Shown in pieces: positions 9,378 through 16,405 of a DNA stretch of 64,000 nt. The notes under the pieces are model-generated. The model was given only the letters and a program-made list of their open reading frames with translations. It made no database searches and was not told where the DNA came from. Position numbers and translations under genes: made by a program. Source of the stretch: Fictibacillus phosphorivorans (GTDB lineage Bacteria; Bacillota; Bacilli; Bacillales; Fictibacillaceae); assembly GCF_001629705.1 (NCBI RefSeq), contig NZ_CP015378.1, positions 1,054,001 to 1,118,000 of the forward strand, written 5' to 3'. The first letter of the stretch is position 1. The number at the start of each line of letters is the position of its first letter.

Positions 9378-9566
9378 GGATTGAGAGCCAAAACTTTTGG
9401 ATTGGAAGCCGAAACTTTTGGATTGAGAGCCGAAACTCGTGGATTGAGAGCTAAAACTCGTGGATTGAGAGCCGAAACTTTTGGATTGAGAGCAGAAACT
9501 TCAGGATTGGGAGCTAAAACTTGTGGATTGAGGACCAGAGCTCTTGGATTCAGAGCCGAAACCCCA
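9378..9566. repeat. 21-bp-period array 2 (9 units, consensus GGATTGAGAGCCGAAACTYKT)
   Basis: Nine units start every 21 bp from 9378 to 9546. This is the best conserved of the four arrays, with most differences at unit positions 12-13 and 19-21; the last two units are diverged and the repeat fades after 9567. Because 21 is a multiple of three, one frame reads a seven-residue repeat (GLRAETx), but no ribosome binding site precedes it. It lies between the protease terminator and the AraC gene. Function unknown. Confidence 0.92.
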
Positions 9567-9707
9567 GGGATTACATGCTCAATCTCATGAAATCACCCCT
9601 CATTAGCAGGGCTGCTCCTGTCGATATAGAATAAATAGAACGGTAACTTAGCAAAAAAGGTTAAGAACGAATGGATGTTCGTGTATATGATGGAAGTAGG
9701 GTAGGTG

Positions 9708-10610
9708 ATGGAGATGGATTATGAAGTTTGCATTCAGCGGACACTCGATTATATTGAAGAGAATTTGCAAAACCGGATCACATTAGAGGAGCTTGCAGAG
9801 CTCGCTTGCTTCTCACCTTTTCATTATCATAGGGTGTTTCAATTTTTAGTCGGCGAATCTGTTATGGATTATGTTCGAAAAAGAAGACTCTCACACGCGG
9901 CAAAACGATTGTTGCAATCAGATGATAAAGTGATCGATATCGCTTTTGACCTAGGGTTTCACTATCATGAATCGTTTAATCGAGCTTTTAAAAAACAGTA
10001 TGGCCGATCACCCCGAGAGTACCGGAATGCATCCGTTCATCCCGTCTCTCTCCATCAAAGGGCTTACCTGAATATGAACCGTTATACAGGAGGAATGAAC
10101 ATGGAAATGAAAATCATTAAAAAACCAGCTTTCCACATCATCGGGTATGACTTAAAAACACGCAACACGGACGGTCAGAATAATGTAGATATTCCAAAGT
10201 TTTGGGAGAACTATATTCAAAAGAAATTAGGAGAAAAAATTCCAAGCCCTCTAAACAAGAACCAGGAACTAGGGTTATGCACAGAGTACAACACGGCAAC
10301 AGGTGAGTTTGTTTATATGATTGGAATGGAAGTGGAGAAGGGCACACCTGCTCCAGAAGGAATGTCCTATAGAAGTTTTCAAGAGATGGAGTATGCCGTT
10401 TTTACAACACCAAAAGCTTCAGAGGAGAACTTCGTACAATCGATTCAGCAAACATGGGTTGAAATCTTCTCTAAATGGTTCCCAGATTCAGGATATGAGC
10501 ATAACGGAAAATTAGAGTTTGAGCTTTATGATGAACGCTGTTATGGAGATGAAAACAAACAGATCGACATCTATATTCCACTCGTGAAAAAAGCAGAAAA
10601 AGTGAAATAA
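9708..10610 (+). CDS. AraC family transcriptional regulator with GyrI-like effector domain
   Basis: A 300-residue regulator. Two helix-turn-helix motifs fill residues 1-110 (ITLEELAELACFSPFHYHRVF and VIDIAFDLGFHYHESFNRAF, ending YGRSPREYR). The rest (about 125-300) is a GyrI-like/Bac_rhamnosid-type small-molecule binding domain as in Rob and BmrR relatives. The order, DNA-binding domain first, is that of the AraC-GyrI group often tied to drug response. The ligand is unknown. Starts at 9705 (GTG), 9708 and 9714 are all possible; GTAGGG lies 6 nt before 9708. No target gene is adjacent. Confidence 0.85.
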   Translation: MEMDYEVCIQRTLDYIEENLQNRITLEELAELACFSPFHYHRVFQFLVGESVMDYVRKRRLSHAAKRLLQSDDKVIDIAFDLGFHYHESFNRAFKKQYGRSPREYRNASVHPVSLHQRAYLNMNRYTGGMNMEMKIIKKPAFHIIGYDLKTRNTDGQNNVDIPKFWENYIQKKLGEKIPSPLNKNQELGLCTEYNTATGEFVYMIGMEVEKGTPAPEGMSYRSFQEMEYAVFTTPKASEENFVQSIQQTWVEIFSKWFPDSGYEHNGKLEFELYDERCYGDENKQIDIYIPLVKKAEKVK

Positions 10611-10620
10611 GATGTATGAT

Positions 10621-10656
10621 AGCCCTTTTTGCTCAATGAGCAGAGAGGGTTTTTTG
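10621..10656 (+). terminator. Terminator of the AraC gene
   Basis: CCCTTTTTGCTCA pairs imperfectly with ATGAGCAGAGAGGG, followed by six T. Confidence 0.7.
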
Positions 10657-10744
10657 AATCTGAAAAAATGGAATTTTGTGTTAAACTAATAATCTGAATA
10701 TTAATGAAAATCCAAGCGCATAAACGAGGAAGGATACATCTAAT

Positions 10745-11872
10745 ATGAAGTTTACGATTGACCAAAAATTATTCAGTAAAGCTCTTTCTGATGTTGGAAG
10801 AGCTGTTTCTCAAAAATCACTCGTTCCCATTCTTTCAGGCATAAAGGTTATAGCAGAGGATGAGGGGATAACACTCATAGGAACAAACTCAGATATTATC
10901 ATCAAACGGTTTACCCCTAGAGACGAAACGTCCCGAAATATCAGAATTGATCAAACAGGGAGTGCTGTAGTTTCAGAGCGATATTTTACAGAACTCATTC
11001 GCAAGCTACCTGAAGAAGTTACTATTGAAGTAGATGATAAGCAAGTGGTAAAGGTTAGATCGGGGGACATTTTTACTCATTTGAATGGATTTAGAGCGGA
11101 CGAATATCCACAGTTACCTGAGATCAATGGAACAAACTCAATTAGTATGGACGCAAAAGAATTAAAAGAGGTCATTAAACAAACCGTTTTTGCTACAGCT
11201 AAGAATGAAACGAGGCCAGTCCTTACGGGTGTTCATTTTAGGTTTTCAAACAACCAGCTTACGGCTGTTGCGACTAATTCACAAAGATTAGCATCTAGAA
11301 TAAATGATGTATACGTAAAGCAAGAGACGTCATTCATTGTTCCAAGCTCCAGTTTGAATGAACTTGTAAAACAAACCATTGATTATTCAGGTATCGTAAA
11401 AATCCACTCTTCAGACGGATATATCCTTTTTGAAACAGATCAGGTTTCTTTGTATTCTAGATTAATTTCAGGTCATTATCCGAATACGTCCAAACTCATT
11501 CCGAACGAACAAAATACAATGTTGAGTTTAAATAAAGAACGTCTCGAAAAAGGAATTGAACGGGCCTGCTTATTTGCTGGTGAATGGAAAAACAACAATA
11601 TTACGTTAAGTATTAAGGATCATAAACTTTGCATCTCATCAGGCTCTTCTGAAATGGGGCAAATTCAGGAATTACAAGAAATTATGGACTTAACAGGCGA
11701 CGCCGATCTTAAGATTTCGATCGATGGTCACTTTTTAAAGGAAGCTTTACATACGATTATGGACGAAGAGATCAATATAAAATTTAACGGCTCGATGAGA
11801 CCAATCGTAATTGAATCCACACATCAAAAATCAAGTTATCTTCATCTCATTTCCCCCGTTAGATCTTTTTAG
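10745..11872 (+). CDS. dnaN: DNA polymerase III beta subunit (sliding clamp) paralogue
   Basis: A 375-residue protein spanning all three clamp domains, starting MKFTIDQKLFSKALSDVGRA and ending HLISPVRSF, close to the canonical LILPVR(T/S)(Y/F) tail where partner peptides bind. No dnaA, recF or gyrB is nearby, so this is likely a second clamp rather than the replication-origin copy; a few Bacillus species carry such extra copies. Its role (repair, stress or replication) is unknown. AAGGA lies upstream of the ATG. It is followed 11 bp later by a GNAT gene and they may be cotranscribed. Confidence 0.88.
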   Translation: MKFTIDQKLFSKALSDVGRAVSQKSLVPILSGIKVIAEDEGITLIGTNSDIIIKRFTPRDETSRNIRIDQTGSAVVSERYFTELIRKLPEEVTIEVDDKQVVKVRSGDIFTHLNGFRADEYPQLPEINGTNSISMDAKELKEVIKQTVFATAKNETRPVLTGVHFRFSNNQLTAVATNSQRLASRINDVYVKQETSFIVPSSSLNELVKQTIDYSGIVKIHSSDGYILFETDQVSLYSRLISGHYPNTSKLIPNEQNTMLSLNKERLEKGIERACLFAGEWKNNNITLSIKDHKLCISSGSSEMGQIQELQEIMDLTGDADLKISIDGHFLKEALHTIMDEEINIKFNGSMRPIVIESTHQKSSYLHLISPVRSF

Positions 11873-11883
11873 GAGTGTGTTCC

Positions 11884-12294
11884 ATGAAGTACCAAGATGG
11901 AGATAAACAAATTACATATGCTTTAGTAAACCAGGATTTGTGTGTTACAAAATTCCTCTCGTTAGTGAATGCGGTATGGCCAGGTAAATACGATGATCAA
12001 TTTACAAAAGAAGCTTTACAAAAAACAATGAACATTACAGCATGGGATCATGAGAAACTCGTTGGCTGTGTTCGAATTCTAACTGATGGCTATTTCTTTG
12101 GAACCATCACTGAAATTCTTGTTAGGCCAGACTATCAAGGCAGGAAGATAGGCAAACATCTAATGGAAATAGCTTGGGAACAAAGTCCAACATCCCTCTT
12201 TATAGGTGCTCAGCCAGGAAAAGAACATTTCTTTGAAAAGTTAGGTTATACAAAGTCCATTCAATCTTTTCAAAAGAAAAAACAAAGAAAATAG
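11884..12294 (+). CDS. GNAT family N-acetyltransferase
   Basis: A 136-residue small GNAT with the acetyl-CoA loop PDYQGRKIGKHLM and EHFFEKLGYTKS. A GTG at 11875 is in frame, but AGGAG at 11871-11875 overlaps it and is 8 nt before the ATG at 11884, so I use the ATG. The end, QKKKQRK, is encoded by an A-rich tract containing six consecutive A (12277-12282). In the -1 frame that tract is open into the next GNAT gene (see findings). Confidence 0.8.
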   Translation: MKYQDGDKQITYALVNQDLCVTKFLSLVNAVWPGKYDDQFTKEALQKTMNITAWDHEKLVGCVRILTDGYFFGTITEILVRPDYQGRKIGKHLMEIAWEQSPTSLFIGAQPGKEHFFEKLGYTKSIQSFQKKKQRK

Positions 12295-12344
12295 CTGAAA
12301 ACATCCAAAAGGTACTTCCAAAAGTTCAACTTAGGGATCTTGTT

Positions 12345-12857
12345 ATGGAAGATGCTGAAGATCGTTATGCGTTGTGTTTGGACGTAGAATTGACAAAGCA
12401 CCTTAACCTGCCTGACAAATATCCACCATTTAGTTTAGAAGAAACAAGAAATTGGATAAGACAGTGTATTGCAAAGAACAACGGTTATGAGCAAAAAGCA
12501 ATACTAAGTGAAACGGGTAAACATATTGGGTGGATAGATCTAAAAAATATAGATCGTTTGAATCAACATGCAGAATTGGGCATAGCCATTGGAGATAAGA
12601 GTTATTGGGGAAAAGGCTATGGAATTGCTGCTATGCATGAGATGCTAAAGTATGGCTTTTGTGCACTCTCACTTAACAAAATCTGGCTTAGAGTTGAAAT
12701 CGATAATGATAAAGCCATTTCCTCCTATAAAAACGCAGGTTATATAGAAGAAGGCATTCTAAGACAAGACCGTTTACGTGGCGGCATGTTTGTTGATCGT
12801 TTACGAATGAGTGTGATTAAAGATGAATATTTTGCAAATAGTGTTTCGCATCTTTAA
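12345..12857 (+). CDS. GNAT family N-acetyltransferase (RimJ/RimL type), N-terminus uncertain
   Basis: A 170-residue RimJ/RimL-like protein: HAELGIAIGDKSYWGKGYG (acetyl-CoA loop) and NDKAISSYKNAGY. The first ATG with an AGGG 8 nt upstream is 12345, but the same frame upstream (about 12321-12344) encodes VQLRDLV, which looks like the first beta strand of the fold. No standard start codon lies between that segment and the previous gene. The protein may start short, use an unusual start codon, or be fused to the previous gene by frameshift. Confidence 0.75.
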   Translation: MEDAEDRYALCLDVELTKHLNLPDKYPPFSLEETRNWIRQCIAKNNGYEQKAILSETGKHIGWIDLKNIDRLNQHAELGIAIGDKSYWGKGYGIAAMHEMLKYGFCALSLNKIWLRVEIDNDKAISSYKNAGYIEEGILRQDRLRGGMFVDRLRMSVIKDEYFANSVSHL

Positions 12858-12970
12858 TGGATGTATGCGACATTCACACCTGTAAAATTTTATAAAATAA
12901 ATGGAATAATTACTCATTTTAAGGTAAACCTAATGACATACAAAGAACAGGTTTGCCACTTGTTTCACAG

Positions 12971-13001
12971 AGGACGATACTTCAAAGGTCGTCCTTTTTT
13001 T
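12971..13001 (+). terminator. Terminator after the dnaN-GNAT genes
   Basis: AGGACGA/TCGTCCT stem and seven T, about 110 bp after the GNAT stop. Confidence 0.75.
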
Positions 13002-13087
13002 ATTAGCAAATACTACCTTTAGCTGTGGCGCATAAGAACGATTCAATGTGGAATTATAATCTTAATTCAACAAGGAGGTGAAACAAC

Positions 13088-13270
13088 ATGGCTAACACAA
13101 ACCAATTAGTAGTACCTGGTGCACAACAAGCTATCGACCAAATGAAGTATGAAATCGCTTCTGAGTTCGGTGTAAACCTTGGACCAGACAGCACTTCTCG
13201 TGCTAACGGATCTGTAGGTGGAGAAATCACAAAACGTCTAGTAGCTCAAGCTCTTGGCGGAAAGCGCTAA
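13088..13270 (+). CDS. Alpha/beta-type small acid-soluble spore protein
   Basis: A 60-residue DNA-binding spore protein that coats and protects DNA in the dormant spore and is degraded at germination. It shows the family core [19 protein letters not shown] segment (here [16 protein letters not shown]), with the GPR protease site around EIASEFG (22-28), and [16 protein letters not shown] near the end. The AAGGAGGTG ribosome binding site is near-perfect. Expected to be transcribed by sigma G in the forespore; I could not pick a clear sigma G promoter by eye. Confidence 0.97.
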   Translation: MANTNQLVVPGAQQAIDQMKYEIASEFGVNLGPDSTSRANGSVGGEITKRLVAQALGGKR

Positions 13271-13290
13271 TTAATTAAATATCATGGCTT

Positions 13291-13327
13291 GGCTATCTGT
13301 TCATCGCAGATAGCCTTTTTGTTTTTT
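13291..13327 (+). terminator. Terminator of the SASP gene
   Basis: GGCTATCTG/CAGATAGCC stem followed by TTTTTGTTTTTT. Confidence 0.92.
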
Positions 13328-13346
13328 ACATATTAAACTTTACTGT

Positions 13347-13407
13347 TTGACATTTTTGTTGAAGTATTTTATATTAGTTGACGTATCAATTATTGAGCTA
13401 TCAATTA
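13347..13407 (+). promoter_or_regulatory. Sigma A promoter with overlapping repeat operator for the MarR operon
   Basis: TTGACA (13347-13352), 17-bp spacer, TATATT (13370-13375). At the expected start point lie two direct copies of TATCAATTA (13384-13392 and 13399-13407), and between them the palindrome TCAATTATTGA. This position suits autorepression by the MarR protein encoded just downstream; that is inference. Confidence 0.7.
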
Positions 13408-13426
13408 CTTAAGGAGGGGGATGCTG

Positions 13427-13858
13427 TTGTCCAACTCATATATAGATGATGAGAAGATTATTAACCGTTTATATGAGATCCATCGCAGAACGGTTCCTAA
13501 ATTTGAGAGCTGTACAGGTATCAGTCAGACACGCTTAGAGCTTTTGCATGAGTTATATGAAGTAGAAGAGATCAGTCAGAGAGCTCTTCAAAAGAAAGTA
13601 AACATTGATCATGCAGCCGTAACAAGACATCTGAAGCAGCTTGAGGATAAGGGAATGGTAATTAGGAGGAAAGATCCTAAAGATCAACGTTTTACGTATG
13701 TTTCTTTATCAGAGGAAGGTCGTTTGAAAATCATTCATTACCGAGAAGAGAAAGAACGTTTTATTTCGGGTGTATTGCATGATTTTTCTGAAGAAGAAAG
13801 AAAAAAGTTGCTGGAGATGTTAACTCGTATCCAGCGAAATATAGAAATTTTTGAGTAA
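13427..13858 (+). CDS. MarR family transcriptional regulator
   Basis: A winged-helix regulator of about 143 residues. The recognition region is ALQKKVNIDHAAVTRHLKQLEDKG and the wing is RRKDPKDQRFTYVSLSEEG. ATG 13421 is only 3 nt from AAGGAGG, whereas TTG 13427 has 9-nt spacing, so I favour the TTG (the alternative adds two residues). It heads an operon with a nitroreductase and a small monooxygenase, resembling the redox- and quinone-sensing MarR units (YodB, MhqR) of B. subtilis. A single Cys near residue 29 could be redox-active. Confidence 0.88.
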   Translation: MSNSYIDDEKIINRLYEIHRRTVPKFESCTGISQTRLELLHELYEVEEISQRALQKKVNIDHAAVTRHLKQLEDKGMVIRRKDPKDQRFTYVSLSEEGRLKIIHYREEKERFISGVLHDFSEEERKKLLEMLTRIQRNIEIFE

Positions 13859-13906
13859 ACACAAACTCATACAACTAAGACTTTTAAACACAAAGGAGAA
13901 TGCAAA

Positions 13907-14542
13907 ATGCAACAAACTAAAATTAACGACTTTAACGAAATTATCACTGGACGCCGTTCCATCCGTAACTACGATCCATCAGTAAAAATCTCAAAAGAAG
14001 AGATGAAAGAAATCTTAACAGAGGCTTCTCTTGCGCCATCTTCTGTTAACTTACAGCCATGGCGTTTTGTCGTGATTGATACTCCAGAAGGAAAAGAAAC
14101 GCTAGCACCACTAGCTAAGTTCAACCAACGACAAGTAGAAACTTCATCTGCAGTCATTGCTGTATTCGCAGATAACAACAGCTTGGATTACCTTGAAAAG
14201 ATCTACGACAAAGCTGTAGTCGAAGGGCATATGCCTCAAGAAGTAAGAGATCAACAAGTGCCAGCCATCCGTGGACTTTTAGAACAAATGACTTCTGAGC
14301 AATTTAAAGATATGAACTTGATCGATGCAGGTCTTGTTTCAATGCAACTGATGCTTGTTGCTCGTGCACACGGATATGACACGAACCCGATTGGTGGATA
14401 CGAAAAAGCTGAAATTGCTGAAGCTTTTGGTCTAGATAAAGAGCGTTATTTCCCAGTTATGCTGCTTTCTATTGGTAAAGCAGCTGATGCAGGATATCAA
14501 TCTGTTCGTCTATCAGTAGAAGAAACAACAGAGTGGAGATAA
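13907..14542 (+). CDS. Nitroreductase family protein (FMN-dependent)
   Basis: A 211-residue flavin oxidoreductase. The FMN-binding RRSIRNYDPS motif near the N-terminus and SLAPSSVNLQPWRF are typical of the NfsB/YodC group, which reduces nitro compounds and quinones with NAD(P)H. It sits 48 bp after the MarR gene with AAAGGAGA upstream. Cotranscription with the regulator and the ABM monooxygenase suggests a detoxification role for quinones or similar electrophiles. Confidence 0.9.
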   Translation: MQQTKINDFNEIITGRRSIRNYDPSVKISKEEMKEILTEASLAPSSVNLQPWRFVVIDTPEGKETLAPLAKFNQRQVETSSAVIAVFADNNSLDYLEKIYDKAVVEGHMPQEVRDQQVPAIRGLLEQMTSEQFKDMNLIDAGLVSMQLMLVARAHGYDTNPIGGYEKAEIAEAFGLDKERYFPVMLLSIGKAADAGYQSVRLSVEETTEWR

Positions 14543-14560
14543 GGAAAGGGGAATAAATAA

Positions 14561-14854
14561 ATGATTATTATTCACGCAGGTTTAACTGTTCAAAAGGATA
14601 AGGAAGAAGCATTTTTAGCTGAGGTGAAAACGTTAGTAGAGGCTTCACGTGCTGAAAGTGGTAACATTCAATACGATCTTAAGAAAGATACAGAAAAAGA
14701 AGCAAGGTATATGATGGTAGAAGTTTGGGAGAACCAAGAAGCGGTTCAAAATCATAACACAAGTGAGCATTTTGTGGCGTTCGGTCAAAAGGCAGCAAGC
14801 TTTATGGCTGCTCCAACGGATGTAAAAGTGTACGCAGGTGAACAAGTAAAATAA
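14561..14854 (+). CDS. Antibiotic biosynthesis monooxygenase (ABM) domain protein, YgiN-like
   Basis: A 97-residue ferredoxin-like ABM protein. IIIHAGLTVQKDKEEAFL, SRAESGNIQYDL and VEVWENQEAVQNHNTSEHF follow the YgiN/quinol monooxygenase pattern. Such dimeric proteins act without metal or flavin on quinol-like substrates. Third gene of the MarR operon, 18 bp after the nitroreductase, and last before a terminator. Confidence 0.88.
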   Translation: MIIIHAGLTVQKDKEEAFLAEVKTLVEASRAESGNIQYDLKKDTEKEARYMMVEVWENQEAVQNHNTSEHFVAFGQKAASFMAAPTDVKVYAGEQVK

Positions 14855-14860
14855 TGATGA

Positions 14861-14896
14861 AAGGAAGGCGCATAAAATGTGCCTTCCTTTTTTGTG
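14861..14896 (+). terminator. Terminator of the MarR-nitroreductase operon
   Basis: AAGGAAGGC/GCCTTCCTT stem and T-run, located between convergent genes. Confidence 0.85.
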
Positions 14897-14899
14897 CTG

Positions 14900-15154
14900 C
14901 TATTCAGCTTTCGTATACTTGCGCTCTTGCTCAGCGATTAGTTCGTCATCCTCTGCATTATCGCGGGTAACTTTTTGCGTAAGGATCGCACCTACTGCGA
15001 CCAATATCATTACGGCGATGTAATAGCCTTTTTCGTTAAGTTGCAGATTATCTGCATTGTAGAGTCCGATACAAAACATGGAAACTCCAGCGATGAATGT
15101 GAAATAAGCTAAAACGGTAAATGCAGGTGTGTTTCTCCTTCTATGACGTTGCAT
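14900..15154 (-). CDS. YiaA/YiaB-like two-helix membrane protein
   Basis: An 84-residue protein with two transmembrane helices (about 12-32 and 43-61). The second is preceded by LNEKGYYIAVM, and the core ends in TQKVTRDN, the pattern of the YiaAB two-helix domain family (PF05360). A charged tail follows. AAGGAGG precedes the ATG. Function of the family is unknown. Single gene on the minus strand. Confidence 0.75.
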   Translation of the reverse strand: MQRHRRRNTPAFTVLAYFTFIAGVSMFCIGLYNADNLQLNEKGYYIAVMILVAVGAILTQKVTRDNAEDDELIAEQERKYTKAE

Positions 15155-15277
15155 ATGTAAACCTCCTTCAATCTCTTATTAAATAGATAAAATATATGCC
15201 AAAAGCTATTTCCATTATAATCAATAAAAGGATTAATTTCCTTATTTTTCTTGCAAGTGGTCCTAGTCTCAAACGAT

Positions 15278-16015
15278 CTATTTCAATTGTTTAAGAAGTG
15301 GTATTAAATAATCAACCGAAGGGCGATGGTTATGTTGAATAAAAGCATCCAACACATCAGGTTCATTCATAACTAAAATTAACTCAACAAATTCCGTTTC
15401 TTCTCCGTTTGCGAGTAAATCTTTACTAAATTCATTGTACTTATCCATTAATTGATCTCTCGTTAATTCCAATTCGATATGAAACAAGACAGCTATAAAG
15501 TCATAGTCTCCACCTGTTTTTAAAAAACGAATAGAACATGCTTTTACACAATCAATATGTATACCCAGTTCTTCAGTCATTTCTCGTAGAACACTATCCT
15601 GCAATTTAAACTGATTTCCATGCAAGTCAGATCTATTTAAACCGCCCCCAACACATTGTAATCTCCCTGGATAAGCAGTAAGTTCATTCATCGCACCAAA
15701 AACGAGATAAGAATCCGAAGTTTCCACTAAACCAGCTCCGTAAATAACTCTGCAAGCATGTAAGCAGATATCTGTTTTTACTGAATAAAGGTAATGAGCG
15801 TAATTACTCGATTTTAAATATAAAATCATTTCTCTGTCTGTTTCTTTTACTTCATGAATATGAAAAACTTCACCATTAGTAAAACGATTATCATGGTTAT
15901 AACGACTCCAAAATGTATTGACTTCAGATAGAAAGGATTCAGGTAATTGTATAGGGTGATTGTCTAAAACAATCTTTAATGGTTTTGAAATGACTTGAAG
16001 AATGGCTGGTTTCAT
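15278..16015 (-). CDS. NUDIX hydrolase domain protein
   Basis: A 245-residue protein with a NUDIX box in the middle: GGG (about 143-145), an extended loop, then REMTEELGI with the metal-binding Glu residues (about 163-171). The flanking regions resemble those of larger NUDIX proteins that act on nucleotide-sugar or unknown diphosphates. The start overlaps the stop of the cupin gene in a TAATG arrangement, so the two are translationally coupled. Confidence 0.75.
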   Translation of the reverse strand: MKPAILQVISKPLKIVLDNHPIQLPESFLSEVNTFWSRYNHDNRFTNGEVFHIHEVKETDREMILYLKSSNYAHYLYSVKTDICLHACRVIYGAGLVETSDSYLVFGAMNELTAYPGRLQCVGGGLNRSDLHGNQFKLQDSVLREMTEELGIHIDCVKACSIRFLKTGGDYDFIAVLFHIELELTRDQLMDKYNEFSKDLLANGEETEFVELILVMNEPDVLDAFIQHNHRPSVDYLIPLLKQLK

Positions 16016-16389
16016 TAAAAATCTCCTTGAATGTTCTCATTTAGTTTCATCAAAGAAACAGGTTCTAGTGACTCAGATTCAATGATGATAGCAGTAAGAT
16101 CACCTTTTGCAGTCGTTTCATGATATTCACCCTTGATCCAAAAAACAGCCTCACCCGCCTTGATTTTATGCTTTACTTTATCCTCACCACAAACCTCAGC
16201 TTCACCATTCACCACCAGTAGAAGCTGTGGAAGTATGGCTTGATGATACCCGATGACTCCTTCAGTTTCTAGATACACACATCCTATATGTGCCGGGTTC
16301 TCCGTTTTTACTATTCGAGACATAACAAAATTAGAGTTGAATTTGTTGATCTTTGTTCCGGATTCTTTAGAAAAACGAAAAAATTCCAT
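16015..16389 (-). CDS. Cupin domain protein
   Basis: A 124-residue single-domain cupin: GVIGYHQAILPQLLLVVNGEAEV (first motif, with a His) and AGEAVFWIKGEYHET (second motif). The metal ligands are reduced compared with classic cupins, so it may bind a sugar or nucleotide rather than act as an enzyme. GGAGAG lies 7 nt before the ATG. First gene of a two-gene unit with the NUDIX protein; transcription may also come from the membrane protein gene upstream. Confidence 0.75.
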   Translation of the reverse strand: MEFFRFSKESGTKINKFNSNFVMSRIVKTENPAHIGCVYLETEGVIGYHQAILPQLLLVVNGEAEVCGEDKVKHKIKAGEAVFWIKGEYHETTAKGDLTAIIIESESLEPVSLMKLNENIQGDF

Positions 16390-16405
16390 TTATTCTCTCC
16401 ATTCT

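Noticed and set aside
9381..9590. 69-codon frame with GLRAET heptads
   Set aside because: It is produced by the 21-bp repeat itself; it starts at a TTG inside the first unit with no ribosome binding site.
10745..11872. Replication origin region because of dnaN
   Set aside because: No dnaA, recF or gyr genes and no DnaA-box cluster seen around the gene.
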